Source: Hofstenia miamia (taxonomy: Eukaryota; Xenacoelomorpha; Acoela). From it: 64,000 nt of DNA. The notes below the pieces were generated by a model. The model was given only the letters and a program-made list of their open reading frames with translations. It searched no databases and had not been told where the DNA came from. How positions within the stretch are numbered: position 1 is the stretch's first letter; each line of letters opens with the position of its first letter. The stretch spans positions 836,156 through 900,155 of the forward strand of contig SCFE01000098.1 in assembly GCA_004352715.1 (NCBI GenBank), in the 5' to 3' direction. Positions 12,201 to 26,209 of the stretch are shown piece after piece. Made by a program: the position numbers and the translations under genes.

Positions 12201-15200
12201 NNNNNNNNNNNNNNNNNNNNNNNNNNNNNNNNNNNNNNNNNNNNNNNNNNNNNNNNNNNNNNNNNNNNNNNNNNNNNNNNNNNNNNNNNNNNNNNNNNNN
12301 NNNNNNNNNNNNNNNNNNNNNNNNNNNNNNNNNNNNNNNNNNNNNNNNNNNNNNNNNNNNNNNNNNNNNNNNNNNNNNNNNNNNNNNNNNNNNNNNNNNN
12401 NNNNNNNNNNNNNNNNNNNNNNNNNNNNNNNNNNNNNNNNNNNNNNNNNNNNNNNNNNNNNNNNNNNNNNNNNNNNNNNNNNNNNNNNNNNNNNNNNNNN
12501 NNNNNNNNNNNNNNNNNNNNNNNNNNNNNNNNNNNNNNNNNNNNNNNNNNNNNNNNNNNNNNNNNNNNNNNNNNNNNNNNNNNNNNNNNNNNNNNNNNNN
12601 NNNNNNNNNNNNNNNNNNNNNNNNNNNNNNNNNNNNNCCTGGTTGCTCTTGACGAATCTGTTTCAAATGCAGCAAATGCGATGTTTTTCTTTGTGTTTAT
12701 TATGATCCAAGTAGCTTTTTTGTTTTCCATAATTGATGATTTTATTTTTATTATCTGTTAATATTATGAGTTTAGTTCTTGTCAACTGTTTTGATGTATA
12801 AAAGTGGTTGCATGCCTTCTTAAATGAAGTACAATATGAAAAATAGCAGTAATGAAAGGTAACAATATATTATCCAATTTTGCATTTTTTCATTATTTGG
12901 TAATTTTACAGTCAATGTACTCAAAAGAGTACACATGAATAATTTTAAAACTATGATATCAATAACCTAGCAATTTTAGCTATTCTATGGCATTGGTTTT
13001 TTATTAATATATTCATAAAAATCTAGTAATTTAGTTTAATATTTGATGTTGTGCCTCCGACGAGGTTAAGACCGTATTTCGCAAAATATCGTGAAATTTA
13101 TCACCAAGGACTTAAGATAACCTCATTTTTAGGTTTAATTATAATATTGAATATTAACTGTTAACCTTTAGACCTGTCAATGTTGTGGATGGAGTGGGAT
13201 TCTGTGAATTAATTCAAGCTGCTGTACCTGGAATTTTTTCTATCGATATAACTTTGTATTCTTGAAAGTAAAGGATTCCTTGAAAGACAAAGCAATCAGT
13301 ATAACTTCTAAAATATGGACTTCTATTGGTATGAGACCATATATTACTGTTACTGCACACTGGATAGAGCCTGAATCATTGACCATGAAAGAAGCTGTCT
13401 TTGCAACAAGATTAATTCCTGAATCTCATATCGGTGAAAATATTGCTGTTTTTGAGCAAAATTGCCAATGAGTTCGGTGTACTCGGGGAAAATCTAGTTG
13501 CGTATGTACATGATGGGGCCGCTGCAATTAATTTGAGTGGAACTATTCTTGAAGACAAAGTCATTGATATTGACAAAACATCATTCGAATTATTCAATTG
13601 TTATGTACATATGTTAAACCTTTGTGTTAAAAAGCCCCTGAAAGTGCAACACCGGAACTAGCGCATTAATTGACAGATCAGTTGAGTGCAAATGTTCACG
13701 AGGCCAAATTGTAAGAAAAACGTGTTAATTCAAGATGTTGCTACGCGTTGAAATTCTACACTGGACATGATGGATAGGCTAAATGAATTACGTTGGCCCT
13801 TGTTACAATGGTTCTTGAAAAGCAGGAGACAAGCCGCATTTGTACAAACCTGATTTAAAATGGAATACTTCAAAGAAGTTAATTATTTTTCTACAGCCAT
13901 TTAAATCTGCAACGAAATTTTTTCTTCGGAGAGATATCCAACGTTAAGCGCTGTGTTGCCTACTTTCTTAGGGTTAACGAGACATGTCCACCGCATCATT
14001 TCAAATGAAACACAAAAAGACATCCACACTTACGAAAGCAGTGAAAGGTGAACTGACAGATCGCCTTGAATTGAACAGCATAGACGTCAATTCTTGGCCT
14101 GCCATGTCTTGTGCAGTTGATATTAGGTTCAAGAAACTCAACTTTCTTTTCAGCAATTTGAAAACGAAAATGAAAAAGATGTCAAACCTTGATATTAACA
14201 AATTTGATGTTGCAGAATGCTGCTCCTAAGAAAAAAGATTTCGCTTTTATTGAGGAAGTTCTTGGTGATGAAGAAACTACTGAAAATCCTGCATCGCGTC
14301 ACGAAAATCTTAATGTAGATTCAGAGATGGATCGATGGAGAATGATAGTTGCAGAAGGTGGATCCACTTCTATACTGGAAAAATAATGACTTTTTTCCGA
14401 TAATAAAGAAAATTGCAGTGAACTGTTTGGCAATCCCAGCCGGAAGTGTGTTCAGTGAAACAGTATTTTCAACCGCTGGCAAAATTGTGACCAAGCAGCG
14501 TGCGTTGTTGGATCCTGACAATGTAGACAAACTTATATTCTTGCATAAAAATGATGTTTAATTTTGTATTCATCGTAAATCTGAACGGAGACTCGAAATA
14601 AACGATTAATCGATTATTTTTCTCGCCGATTAATCAATCAGGAAAATCAGTAATCGTGACAACCCTATTTTAGACAATTTCTGTATCTACTTCAGTTGGA
14701 TCTTAATGTATTTACTCTTTTTATTCGAATTTGGAATCAATGCGCAGATAAGACTTGGAATGAACTTAATATCCTATTGTCTTTGACCAACTCTATGTAA
14801 ATAAATTAATGATAGCAGATTTTTGGTAATTAAGCCAAGAAATTTAGTAATTAAATTTTTTGAACTAATTTAATAAAATCTATATAATTAGCCTTCGTTG
14901 AGAAAGAAGACTCATCTTTATTAGGTAGATATTTTTAATGATAACTACCAAGTTAGCTACTAAAAGACTTTCAAGATACTTTACATAAATTCACTTTTGA
15001 AGGCAATTCATTAATACATATGGTCAAGAAAAAATACATGCTTAATATAAAACTAAACCCATCAATACCGGAGTTGCAGATGGCGATGCTTTCCGCAAAG
15101 GTGGACTCTGTGATAATGATGGCCTTCGTAAAGGTGGACTTGGTGATGGTAAAGACGATTCGAAAGATGAAGACGTAGGCACGGCAATTGATTGTGAAGA

Positions 15201-18200
15201 ATTGGAAGTAATGCTACTAAATGCAATATTCTTACTAAATCCCAAAATTGGAACGCAAAATATCAGCCTTGAGCGTACGGAGATGAAAACTTGAAATGAA
15301 CAAAGCGTATTATTTTGAATTTGCTTGTCCTTTCAATTGCAATACCATTCGAATGGCAATGCAATAAGAACTCGCTTTTGAAAAAAAAATTGCTATCATT
15401 ACCTACGTGTAACAACATAGTAAAAAACAAAGATGAGTGCTTGGTGCATTCTAAAATAAATGATAAATCTCCAGACTGCTTAAAATACTCAAGAGTCGCC
15501 TTTTAAAATGCTTACAACGTTATTGCCAATTCGTTTTAAAAAGATAACTTATCACAATACCTCATATAATATGCAATTCAAGTTCTCCTACAATGTTAGT
15601 AGTATTTCGTAGGGCAGTGGGAAACATATTAAGGGATTTTGGAAGCAAATGGAGTTGTTTTTGATAGATGGAGCACAATTTGTGTTTTCCAAGCAAGAAA
15701 TCAAAGAGGCAACATCTCTGAGAACAATACTGATATAATCAAATCATAAAATAGAAAGGCAGGAATTGAATTTTTTGAAATGGAATATTTCTGATAAACG
15801 AAAAGAAAAGAGATATAGTCGATGCTAAGCAATCTTTTACAGTCATGCATTTAGTCTGACGATGAAAAAAATTCACCCAAATATTTCATAGGAATGGGGA
15901 AATGTTCAATGTTCATTTCAAAGATTAATAGCGTATATCAATGTGCACTCCATGTTGATACATGGCAATTATCTTATAGAGGTATTCTAATTGTGACAAT
16001 AACTTTATTATAATAAAAGAGAAAGTAATCGGCATTAAATCAATATTCTTCAAATAATAAAATAAAACATGATGTTTAGGTAGTTGCAATAATTGGTCAA
16101 ACAACAGCATTAATTTTACATGTAGGCCTCTTTGATATATTTAGCCAGGATATTGCACTTTAATTTCAAAAAAGGTGCACATATATTTTTTAGAGAAATG
16201 GAATCATTTTCAAAACTGTCTCAAAAATAAACTTCAAGGAATATTGTATGATAAATCCTGCATTTAAATAATCACATATGCCTTAATCATATCTAGGCCA
16301 GGCTTTTTCAAATGAGGGCATGCTGCAAGAACACCTCCCTCAGAAAATCAATAATTCCTATCATCTTTCGTTAACACCTTGCTAGATGGTGGTAAATGAT
16401 AAAGACAAATTCAAGCAATTAGTCTCTTTCATTTTTTACAGAAACAATATTAAGCTACTGCATTAAAAGCTACCAATCAAAAGATCATTATGCTACCACT
16501 AGTTAAATTCAGTTTCTAATTGAATTATAATAAACAACGCAGGATAGTGCATTTAGTAATAAATATTATTTAAGCGCATCCTGTTGATATTTGTTAAAAT
16601 ACTTGACAGTCAATCTAAAAAAATTCACAACAATTACGGAAATAGAAACATTGACATTAAAAACGGCCATTAAACAGTTGAATATATGAGATTGTTAAGT
16701 GTGTATCTAATAAATGAAAGCGTTTTAAGTGCAATTTTAATATGCAGCGCTCAAATGAATTTAGAATAACTTGCAGACTCCGCGACGACCCCTTGAAATG
16801 CTAAGTGCAGAAAGTAATGGAAAGATGCAAAAGTAATTAGTAGAAGTGTAATTGCAGACGGACTTTCAAGTTTGCCCATTTGGAAAGGTTTTCAAAATCC
16901 GAATCAATAGATGTTCAATAACCTGGAGATAATAAAGAACTACTACTAAACAACTTTATGCAAACTTTTCTACACAAAATACTATTCCGACAAAAAAGAT
17001 TATTTAACTCTTATTAGTAGTATAACATTCAGTGTTTTGGAACAGGCATTTAAACGATAGTTCAGATACTTGATTTTAGACTCTTGCTGAAATGTGGACA
17101 GTGAATTAGAAACTAGGGAATTGAAAAATGTACAAGGGAAAACATGTGTTCCAAAACTAATAGAAAGTAAAACATTTTATTGTTGTTAGAAAAGATTATT
17201 AATGCTGTGGATAAAAATGTCTTTCTCTATATAAAAAAAGAAATTCGTTTAAGACCATTTTAGGGTAATTAAGAATGTATTGTGTACGGAAAATTGAAAA
17301 TACATTGAATATATTTTAAAAAAAAGTTATGTAGTAACCTAGTAAATGGTTTGAATGAACAATTTATTGGATACGTCACTATGCTACCCTCCAGTAAATG
17401 TGTCTTCTTAAAAAGTCACAAAATTTAAATAAATTCCAGCCTAAACAACTACATTATTGACGATAAGTAACCTTTTATCATTTTGCACCACTAAGTACAA
17501 TACATAGGTTTGCATACTGCTTACAAACGTATGTTACATAATGCAGATAATGACGTACAAATTACAAACTAGGCTACTAATTACAATTTACGAAAAATAC
17601 ACCACTTTCTCATTTCACAATACATGTACTTCTCTTAGATGTGTCTAGTAAATGTTTATTTAAGTATCATTTAAAGCATTTTTTTAAATTTAAGTTTTTC
17701 GCAGTTTTGATATTCTATGAGAATTAAATTAGCTGTTATTGCCGTTCGCGAATGTTATTTTCCTTTGTTCTTATGCAGTAAACATTAGGATGGAGTGAAA
17801 TTCTTTTGGTTTTTGAAAAAAAGTTTCTAAAATGTTGCCTCCACTTCTAAAACTGTGTACAGCATGAGGGAATCATTATAAATTATAAAAAGAAACATTT
17901 AGAAGATTTTGCAATTTTGTCGCTGTGCATGTGAGAATTAGGAACTAGCCGGCGCAGTTAAGATGACAACTACAAAAAAATATGAAAAAGTGTGGCTTAT
18001 CAGTAGAGGCAGCTTTTTATAACCCCTTTTTTCAAAACTTAAACTAATTTTTTCCACTCCACCCTAGTAAGCATAATAAACTGTTTTTTAATAATCGAAG
18101 TTAATTAATTTTTTAGAAAATATTATTGAAGATCAGTTATATTATTATGCAATAATGGGGCTATAGTTTCCACACCATAGTAATCTGCAAATTGTACAAT

Positions 18201-21200
18201 ATTGCAAATAATATCATTTATGTACAAGTTAAATACTATGGGAGGTTGTACAAAAACAGTTCCCTGTGGAGTCCTCTTTTTGCTTTAATATCTGAATAAA
18301 CTTTACCCATCTGTACACGTGATCTGTTTGTTGAAAGCTACATATCAAAGTTCTATCAGTCGGTTTAAAGACACATTTTCCTAACCTGAAATTTCAGTGT
18401 ATTTTATCTAAAGTTTTCCTCTGGTCTAACATTTCTTACTTTTTGTTATAATGTTATTAGATTTTAGATAACCATTTATCTGTTTACTGAAAGTTTGGTA
18501 AATCGTCTAGTGATAGCGATTGAACGGTAAATTTAAAATTAATAACATCACTTTTTATGGATAGAAAATGTCTCCTTCCTTAGTAATGAATGTTGGAATA
18601 TCTCATTTTCCCCATGACTTGTTTAAGTTTAAGTATGCAACTAACTCTATTTCATATTTACAATATATAATTCATTGGTGGTAGTGTATGGGATTTTTTC
18701 CTCTAATTTGTCACATTTTTCTTAACGTATATATGCGACTTTCTTAGCATCGCTTATTAGGCCTTCGGGAGATACTAGTTCTTTTATCTGTCAGATTTGA
18801 CCTTTTTCTCTATTGAATAATCTGATGAATGCCCATTTATTCTTAGATTGCTTAAACCTGGTTTAGACAATTTTGAATGTTTTATCGCTTAGTTGATTTA
18901 TGAATATTCGTAGCCTTTTGGAAAAATTATTAATATGAACCCGATAGTAATTCAGACTTGTGTGTAGAAACTTTCCCAAATTAACTTTTTTCTTTTTCTA
19001 ATGATATAATAGCAGGATTCAAACAATCATATAGTTTAACAATTTGATGACGTAAATTATATATATTATGATTTCTTCAAATTTGCAAAGCTTCGTTAAA
19101 ATAGCATTTTCTCCTATATAATGTGTTTTCTGTGTCTGAGATGTAAATTACGCTAAAAAGAGTTGACAAAATATGGATGAATAACATCTGCTTAAATTGC
19201 TGAGAAAATAAACTATACGAGAGCTATCTCTAGGGGGTCTAAACTTGTTCACATTTTCGACATACATGTCACATATGTTATTTATGAGAGCTGCCTCACT
19301 CTTATCAATGTAGTTTATATTGAAATCCCAAAAATAAAGATATCCTTTTAGAGCATTTTCAATTTCATTATTTAATTCAGAAGCTAGATCTTTACTATAG
19401 AGTTGTTTTTAGGATTATAACCCACATTAACTGAAGACTGTAATTTTGCTTATTTATGCTTACTTTAATCTTATAGCAATTCAAATATTTGATGGCTTAT
19501 GTCCAGTGTCTCATGTTTAACTGGTTGCATGTTGTTTATACTGCCTCTTTCTTTATTGCATATTGTAAACTTTCAATTATTAAAGTTAAACAATTCAACA
19601 GGAGTGCTGTTGAACCACATTTCTGAAAAGGTTTCAAATATTCCCTCAAATTCATTTCTACGTGCAATTTAGACAAACGTGATATCATTGAGGAATATAT
19701 TTGCTGTGGATCTAGAATGTTTGATGCATGATTTAGTTCAATATCATCTGACATTAAAATTGCTATTATGAAAGTATATTGCGGCATAAAATATGAAAAC
19801 TTCATTAATATAAAAAAACACATTTAATATGTTTATTTCTGTCTACTTACGGGTACATGAAAATAAATTTTATGCATACAAATAACATACTTGTATTGCA
19901 ACGGCAAATTTCTTTTCACCATAACATTTTTTTGACAATCCTAATCCTTAACAACGATCAATTTAATTGAATAAATATATCGATATCAATCAAAATATAG
20001 ACTATTTTAAATGCATGTTAAACCAAAAACTTTTCAATTTCTTGTTAAAATTAAATTTTTTTCTAACCCCCCCTCCTCCCTGGTAAAGGCCGTTTAACTT
20101 TATCTTATTCTCAGATAATTCTTAGGAAAGTCAGAAAAAATGAGCCAAAAAATTATTTTCCAGCAAAGTTATGGACAAAAAGCAACATAGGGGGATTTAG
20201 GGCTAAATACTTTAGGAATATCAACCAAATTTAAAGTTTCACTCAAATATGTAGGATATTTGGACATAAAATTGATTTTTAATAACCAAACTAGAAAGTA
20301 TTCAAATTATATATTTAACCTCTAAACTTCCACCAACACTTGCAACTGTGATTTATTTAATTTTTTTGAAAGTTTGGGTATCCGAGACAGCAAATAAAGA
20401 TATTTTGGCAACAATTGATAGTTTTCATATTTAATGCCAGTTGGGCGCGATGGTTACGTATGTTACTTTGGGTTTTAATAGAAACGTTTTCTTATTGATA
20501 ATGAAATATCACATAATTAACCCTAAATGACAAAGCAGTGCTTGAAAACTACTAATAGAACACAATTATATTAGCGCAAAGATTTTATTATGCATTTGTA
20601 CAAACTAGAATATTAGTCAAGCAAATCATGACCACTCATGCCTTTATTGTAGTCTACAACAGTTGGTATTTCAATCATCATGTGTTATCTTTTTTTAATG
20701 TCTAATGCATATCTGGCATCCTTACAATCTTGATTTAATACCTAACTCCAAGACACTGCATATTCATTTTCAATTGCCCCTTTATCCCTCGCCCATTACA
20801 CAGCACCCCTAATAGGACATATTGCAGAGGGTTACTTTGTGTAAGCATATTTTGATAGTAAAATACACATTTGTTTATAGCTTAGCATATAAGTACATCC
20901 TAGATTCTATATGCAAAATTCCTCTCATATAAAAAAAATTAGGAATGAAAGCCCCCGGTGACCCATCACGGTGTTACTGTTGGGTAAAACCAGTATTTCA
21001 ATTTAACCAAAATCGGAGCTAAAGAAATACAATGCAATAAGGAAATACGGAAGAACTACAATAAACTTTGCAAATTGACTAATGACATTCTACTTCCTCA
21101 TAAAGATGAATTCTATGATAAGTAACACGATTGAATAATACAGAAAATCAATTAGAATAATTTGTGTGATGGATATTATGTTTAATATTGCAAGAGCCAT

Positions 21201-24200
21201 TATTGGGAGGTACTACTACATGTAGAGATGCATTATTATATCAAAGGATGGTTGTGCATAATGCATTTATGTACATCGTTACATATTTGTACTGTTGGCG
21301 TTTAGAGGTTAACATTTATCTCAAACACACTGAACCATGCGATAAATTGTAAAATAATATCATGAATTCGATACGTGTAGCTAAAACCTTATTATTCATA
21401 AGTTTACAAGATTCAATAAATTTATGTAAAAAAGAAAGAGACAATATTGGTTTTAGATAAAGCCAATTGATTTGGATAGCATAATAATATTAGCTTTTAA
21501 GATTTACGTGCAATTACAATGCCACAGTTAATATCAATGAAAAATGAATTAAATAGTTGTGAAAATAGTTAAATTACCTCTCTTTACCGCATTATTCCAT
21601 TAATTAATTTTTTTAGCACAATGGACAACGCTTAGTGAATGGTAAACGTCAATAGAAAATCGTCCACCATAAAATGCAAATGATGTGATGTTCATAAAAT
21701 GCAGTATCGATTTATGAAATTGAAATTACAACAATATCCGTTTGAATGAGTAAATAAATTAAATTTATTAAATGCTTATAACATCTCTACTCACTTTAAT
21801 TTCACAATAATTAAAGAAAGTAACTGCAATTTTGCAAATAAGTATATTCATTTAATGACACACAATACAGGGTGTACCATAAGCCTGACTTTTCCATTGA
21901 CTTCAAATTGAAATTTTGGTTTTTCTTGCATCCAAAGTAAACCTTGAACAGAAAATAAAAAAAATTGGAATTCTACGTTTTAGCAAATAAGAGCCTTATT
22001 TGTGGATTTCGAATCAAAGTTTGATTGACCTGACCACCCCCCCTTTCAACTATAAGAACATTGATTTAAAATTTTACGAACCTGATAGTTTTAATGACAA
22101 ACCTTGACGCTTGACCCGATAGAGTGATAAACATAGGTCGTAACGCTTCTAAACTAATCACCTTTGTTAAATAATATAATATATATATCATTAAATATTA
22201 CATATAAAACAAATTTCTAATGTGTCGACAAGCTTATTTAATTAATAAAGAATAGAAACACTGTTAACAGATTGAGCAATTAACCGCACTCGACTGCATA
22301 TAAATCAGCAGGGATGTGAGTTTCATGCATATCTTAAAAACACATTCATATCTGACATATTTGGGAATTGTTTTTAATGTATAAATTCACAAATAGCAGA
22401 CATGCTTTACTTAAGGACAAAGTGCGTCACAAGTCGATATCTCTGTCTGAAGAGCAATTCAACGTGTTTTGTAAAATAATTTCAGATAGAAATCAAATGA
22501 AAACACTAGCAAAATCATATTACCGATGCGGATAAGAAACTTGCCATGATAAACATAGATTTAAAAAGAACGTTTTAAAGGTATCAAGTGCACAAATCTA
22601 CTCGATTTAATTAGCTCATTAGAGAAATAAGTTTAATTGAAATTCGCATTAAATTGTTATTGCAAATACTGCATTGGCTGAAATTTGTCAAATTCTATCG
22701 CATCAGATGTACGAAATCTTTATAAATATTTCATGATTTGATAGTGATCCACTGTTTTCTGCACGCAACGCGATAATCTCAAATAATAGATAAATGCAAA
22801 CGTTGATGCTAAATACTAACAGTCATTGAATTATATTAGAATTAATTGATTCAATATTTTAATCTATTAGCCGCTTGTAACACGCGCATTCTATTGCTGC
22901 AAACAATCAAATCGGAAAATTCCGAAACTCCCATCCTCTCATATTTTTTCTTTATTCTTACAAAAAAATTTCATTGCTTTGAACAATGTTTCTTTTCGTA
23001 AGAGAATATAAATGTAAATTAAATATTGAAAAAGGACATTAATTTGTTTAATTAACCCATTAGACCATTGTTCCAAAATTGGATCAGGCTACTAACTGTG
23101 GTTTTTAATAGAGCTAATAAAGAAAACTATAATTATTATATTATTCATACCTCCGCACATATCTAATAATTCATAATAAACAACATTAACAATGATCATT
23201 GAAATTTTTTTCCTAGAATCTACATATTAGTGGTATCTTTTTACAAAAAAATCATCTATATTTGGCCAGTGGCGCGTTTAGGATTTTTAAAACGGGGGTG
23301 CTGACACCCATTTTTACAGAAAAAAAATTGCAAAAAAATGTTTTTTGAACAAAAACAAGCTTATACAAAATGCAATAGTCTGTTTTAGCAGCAAATCTAT
23401 TGATAACATCTTGAATTAACGTGAACTATTTTAAATATTGAGGAAAAGAGCCACTTTATTTGGCTCATGCATTCTATAAGCGTAATATGAAAAATAGAAT
23501 TCATTCACGAATTCTGTTTAGTAATTAACATATTTTCCCGCAAAAACTATTCAAGTATTGTCAAATTGAAATATCGGCAAATTTTCACAATTTGCTACTT
23601 AATAGAACCACTGATCTAATATTGGACATTTTATAAAAATCATGATCCTGAGGGAAACTGTTTAGCAACTTTGTCTACATAATATCATATGATAATCAGG
23701 CTAAAATCAGGTTCACTCAAAGTAATGAATTGAGAAGAGGCTATATAACATTGAAAGTTTTCAGAGAAGGAATCTTATGGCAGAGTTATTACTTATTTCA
23801 GCAGTGGTTGTGCATTTCATATGTCCAGGATTTTCTGACGAGGGAAATTCTCATCATTACCTAATGCGGGGCTAAGCCCCACGAAAATTTTTGAAAATAT
23901 TGAGAAAATATACCCTAAAAATGCATTTCACGATCCTAGATTTTAAATTTTTCAATTTTTCACGAAAATTTTTTTGATTTATCCAGTCAAAATCAAATTT
24001 GGAAACCCGACGAGGGGGGGGGGACATTCCACCATGCCCCCCCCCTGCGTACGCCACTGCATATGTCAACGATCATAGTGAGCTGCTTTAGGCTATCTTG
24101 TAAGTTACGAGCTAGTTTATCACGTGCTTATAGGGATGATACGTCAGAACAGTACACACTGAAATCTATCACGAGCATTTATCATTATTCCTCTGCCTGT

Positions 24201-26172
24201 TGTCTTGGTGTTGACTTTGTGTAAACGGGTCAATTCAAATGTTAATTTGCAAAATAAGATATTTTGAAACTACTTTTGTAGTATTAAAATAAAGTATTTT
24301 TTCACAATTTCTTGCAAAAATGTTACAAGCGACGAATGTTTAACTTCATTCATTTTGCTAGAAGAGTATATTAAAAATACAAAATGAATACCAGATAGCG
24401 AATATTGTATTTTTCGTAGATTTGTTTATACCTTTATTATTAACAATGGTGTCCATAAACACATTAAATATTTCTTATGCACTGCTGCACAACAAAAAAT
24501 GAATTTAAATATCAAGCAGGATTTTAAAGAAGCGAAGAAAACTATTAAATAAGAGATGAATGAATCCATTGACACATTTATATCACATTATTGATGATGA
24601 TTAAACAAAAATGTTACTAATTGTTGGAAAAAAGTACAAAATTACAACAATATGGGCATTTATAAGATCATACAAATGGGACCTTGGTCAAAATCAAATA
24701 TTCATGAGAAAATTTTCTAAAACAAACCGAATTTTGGCGGTAAAACGCAAATGTTTACTTCATGCTGACAGAAAAGCAGTTACCTTTATAAAATCTTTGA
24801 ATGTGATAGCACAATCTGTTTGTCACACATTGCTAACTTAATGTCGCATCCCTTGATGCGCCCATGAACAAAGACTCAAAGCGCATTTCACATCAGTACT
24901 AATAAAGAAGTAACCTTTAGAGTTAATCTTGCGCTCAGAGGTACATTGGTGATTTATATCTAATTATAGAAACATAGTCACGTAAATCTTTATGTTTAAT
25001 ATGTAACACTAAACAAATTTGAACCTTGCACGTTAAAAATATACCGTTGCACCACTAGAGACCACGTAATAGTCAGAGTTACTATACAATATGTGTTGAA
25101 ATATATATGTGCACTGCAAAATTTCTATTTTCAAACTCTACAGCAGGCATACGAACTTTCCGCGCCGCGGACATGGCATTTTCCGCGAAATTCCGCAAAT
25201 TTTTTAGAGTTGATACAATAATGGAATTTTTACTTGTCCAAGATGTTTCTAGAGTTATTTGCGGTTTTCTCCGATTACCTTGAGATTGCATGTGAACATA
25301 TTTTTTTAGAATTTAGAAGCTATTGCTCTACATACTACAACAATGTAAATGCTTCATATACAATATGATTCTCTGAGACTATTATCACAAAAGAAGCATA
25401 TATTGCCAAGAGCGACTTCCAAATATTTATTTGTTAATAGAGATAAATATCTGCCAAATTTCCATGATAATAGAGTGTAAAATGCTTAATGAACTTTAGC
25501 TTTCATAGAAGTCTTATACCTAAATGGACCAAAAAGTGTAAAAGAAATTTATTATCTGTCTATCAACCAAATTAGTGAATAGAATGCTAGAAATGTAGCA
25601 AAGACTTAACAGACGAAATGTAAGCGGCATTTTATCCATTCACACCCACTAAGGTTCTAGATATTTAGCCATGAGATAAGCCCAATTAAACAGATATTGA
25701 AGAATTAAGCATATGCGTTAAAAACTCTTAAAGGTCATTGCTGAATAATGTTTGGAACAGTGGTAATCATGTATTTATTACAAAAATTGTATATAAACAC
25801 GCATCAACCACTTGCATTGTATAAGTTAAATATTAATATATCATTATGGAGGTCTTATAATATAAAATCATACACTTTGTTTTGGAGACACTATATAGTA
25901 TGCTTGTAGGCTGAGTAGACCTAGAAACAACATTTGGATATAGCATCTGGTAGGTTCGATGCATTGACAATAAGGCGATAAACTAAATAGCATTGCAACT
26001 GTATTGTCTAATATCAGCACCACGATAAAACAAATATTATATATATATANNNNNNNNNNNNNNNNNNNNNNNNNNNNNNNNNNNNNNNNNNNNNNNNNNN
26101 NNNNNNNNNNNNNNNNNNNNNNNNNNNNNNNNNNNNNNNNNNNNNNNNNNNNNNNNNNNNNNNNNNNNNNNN

Positions 26173-26209
<37 letters not shown>

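Larger units (their letters stand above)
9795..14667 (+). mobile_element. hAT DNA transposon (BED finger plus transposase), decayed, with nested insertions
   Basis: Terminal inverted repeats are TAGGGCTATCGCGATTA at the left and, reading inward from the right end, TAGGGTTGTCACGATTA; both are followed by GATTAATCGATTA-like subterminal sequence. Flanking duplications GTTTAGAC/TTTTAGAC support a single insertion of 4873 bp. Inside are a BED zinc finger (split by a second hAT), an unsequenced 870-base gap and the transposase core. It lies in the intron of the TEX2-like gene between 15069 and 9143. Multiple frameshifts and a lost catalytic residue show it is dead. Confidence 0.88.

Noticed and set aside
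24611-24841. Plus-strand 76-codon ORF
   Set aside because: No recognisable motif, no splice context and AT-rich composition like random sequence.
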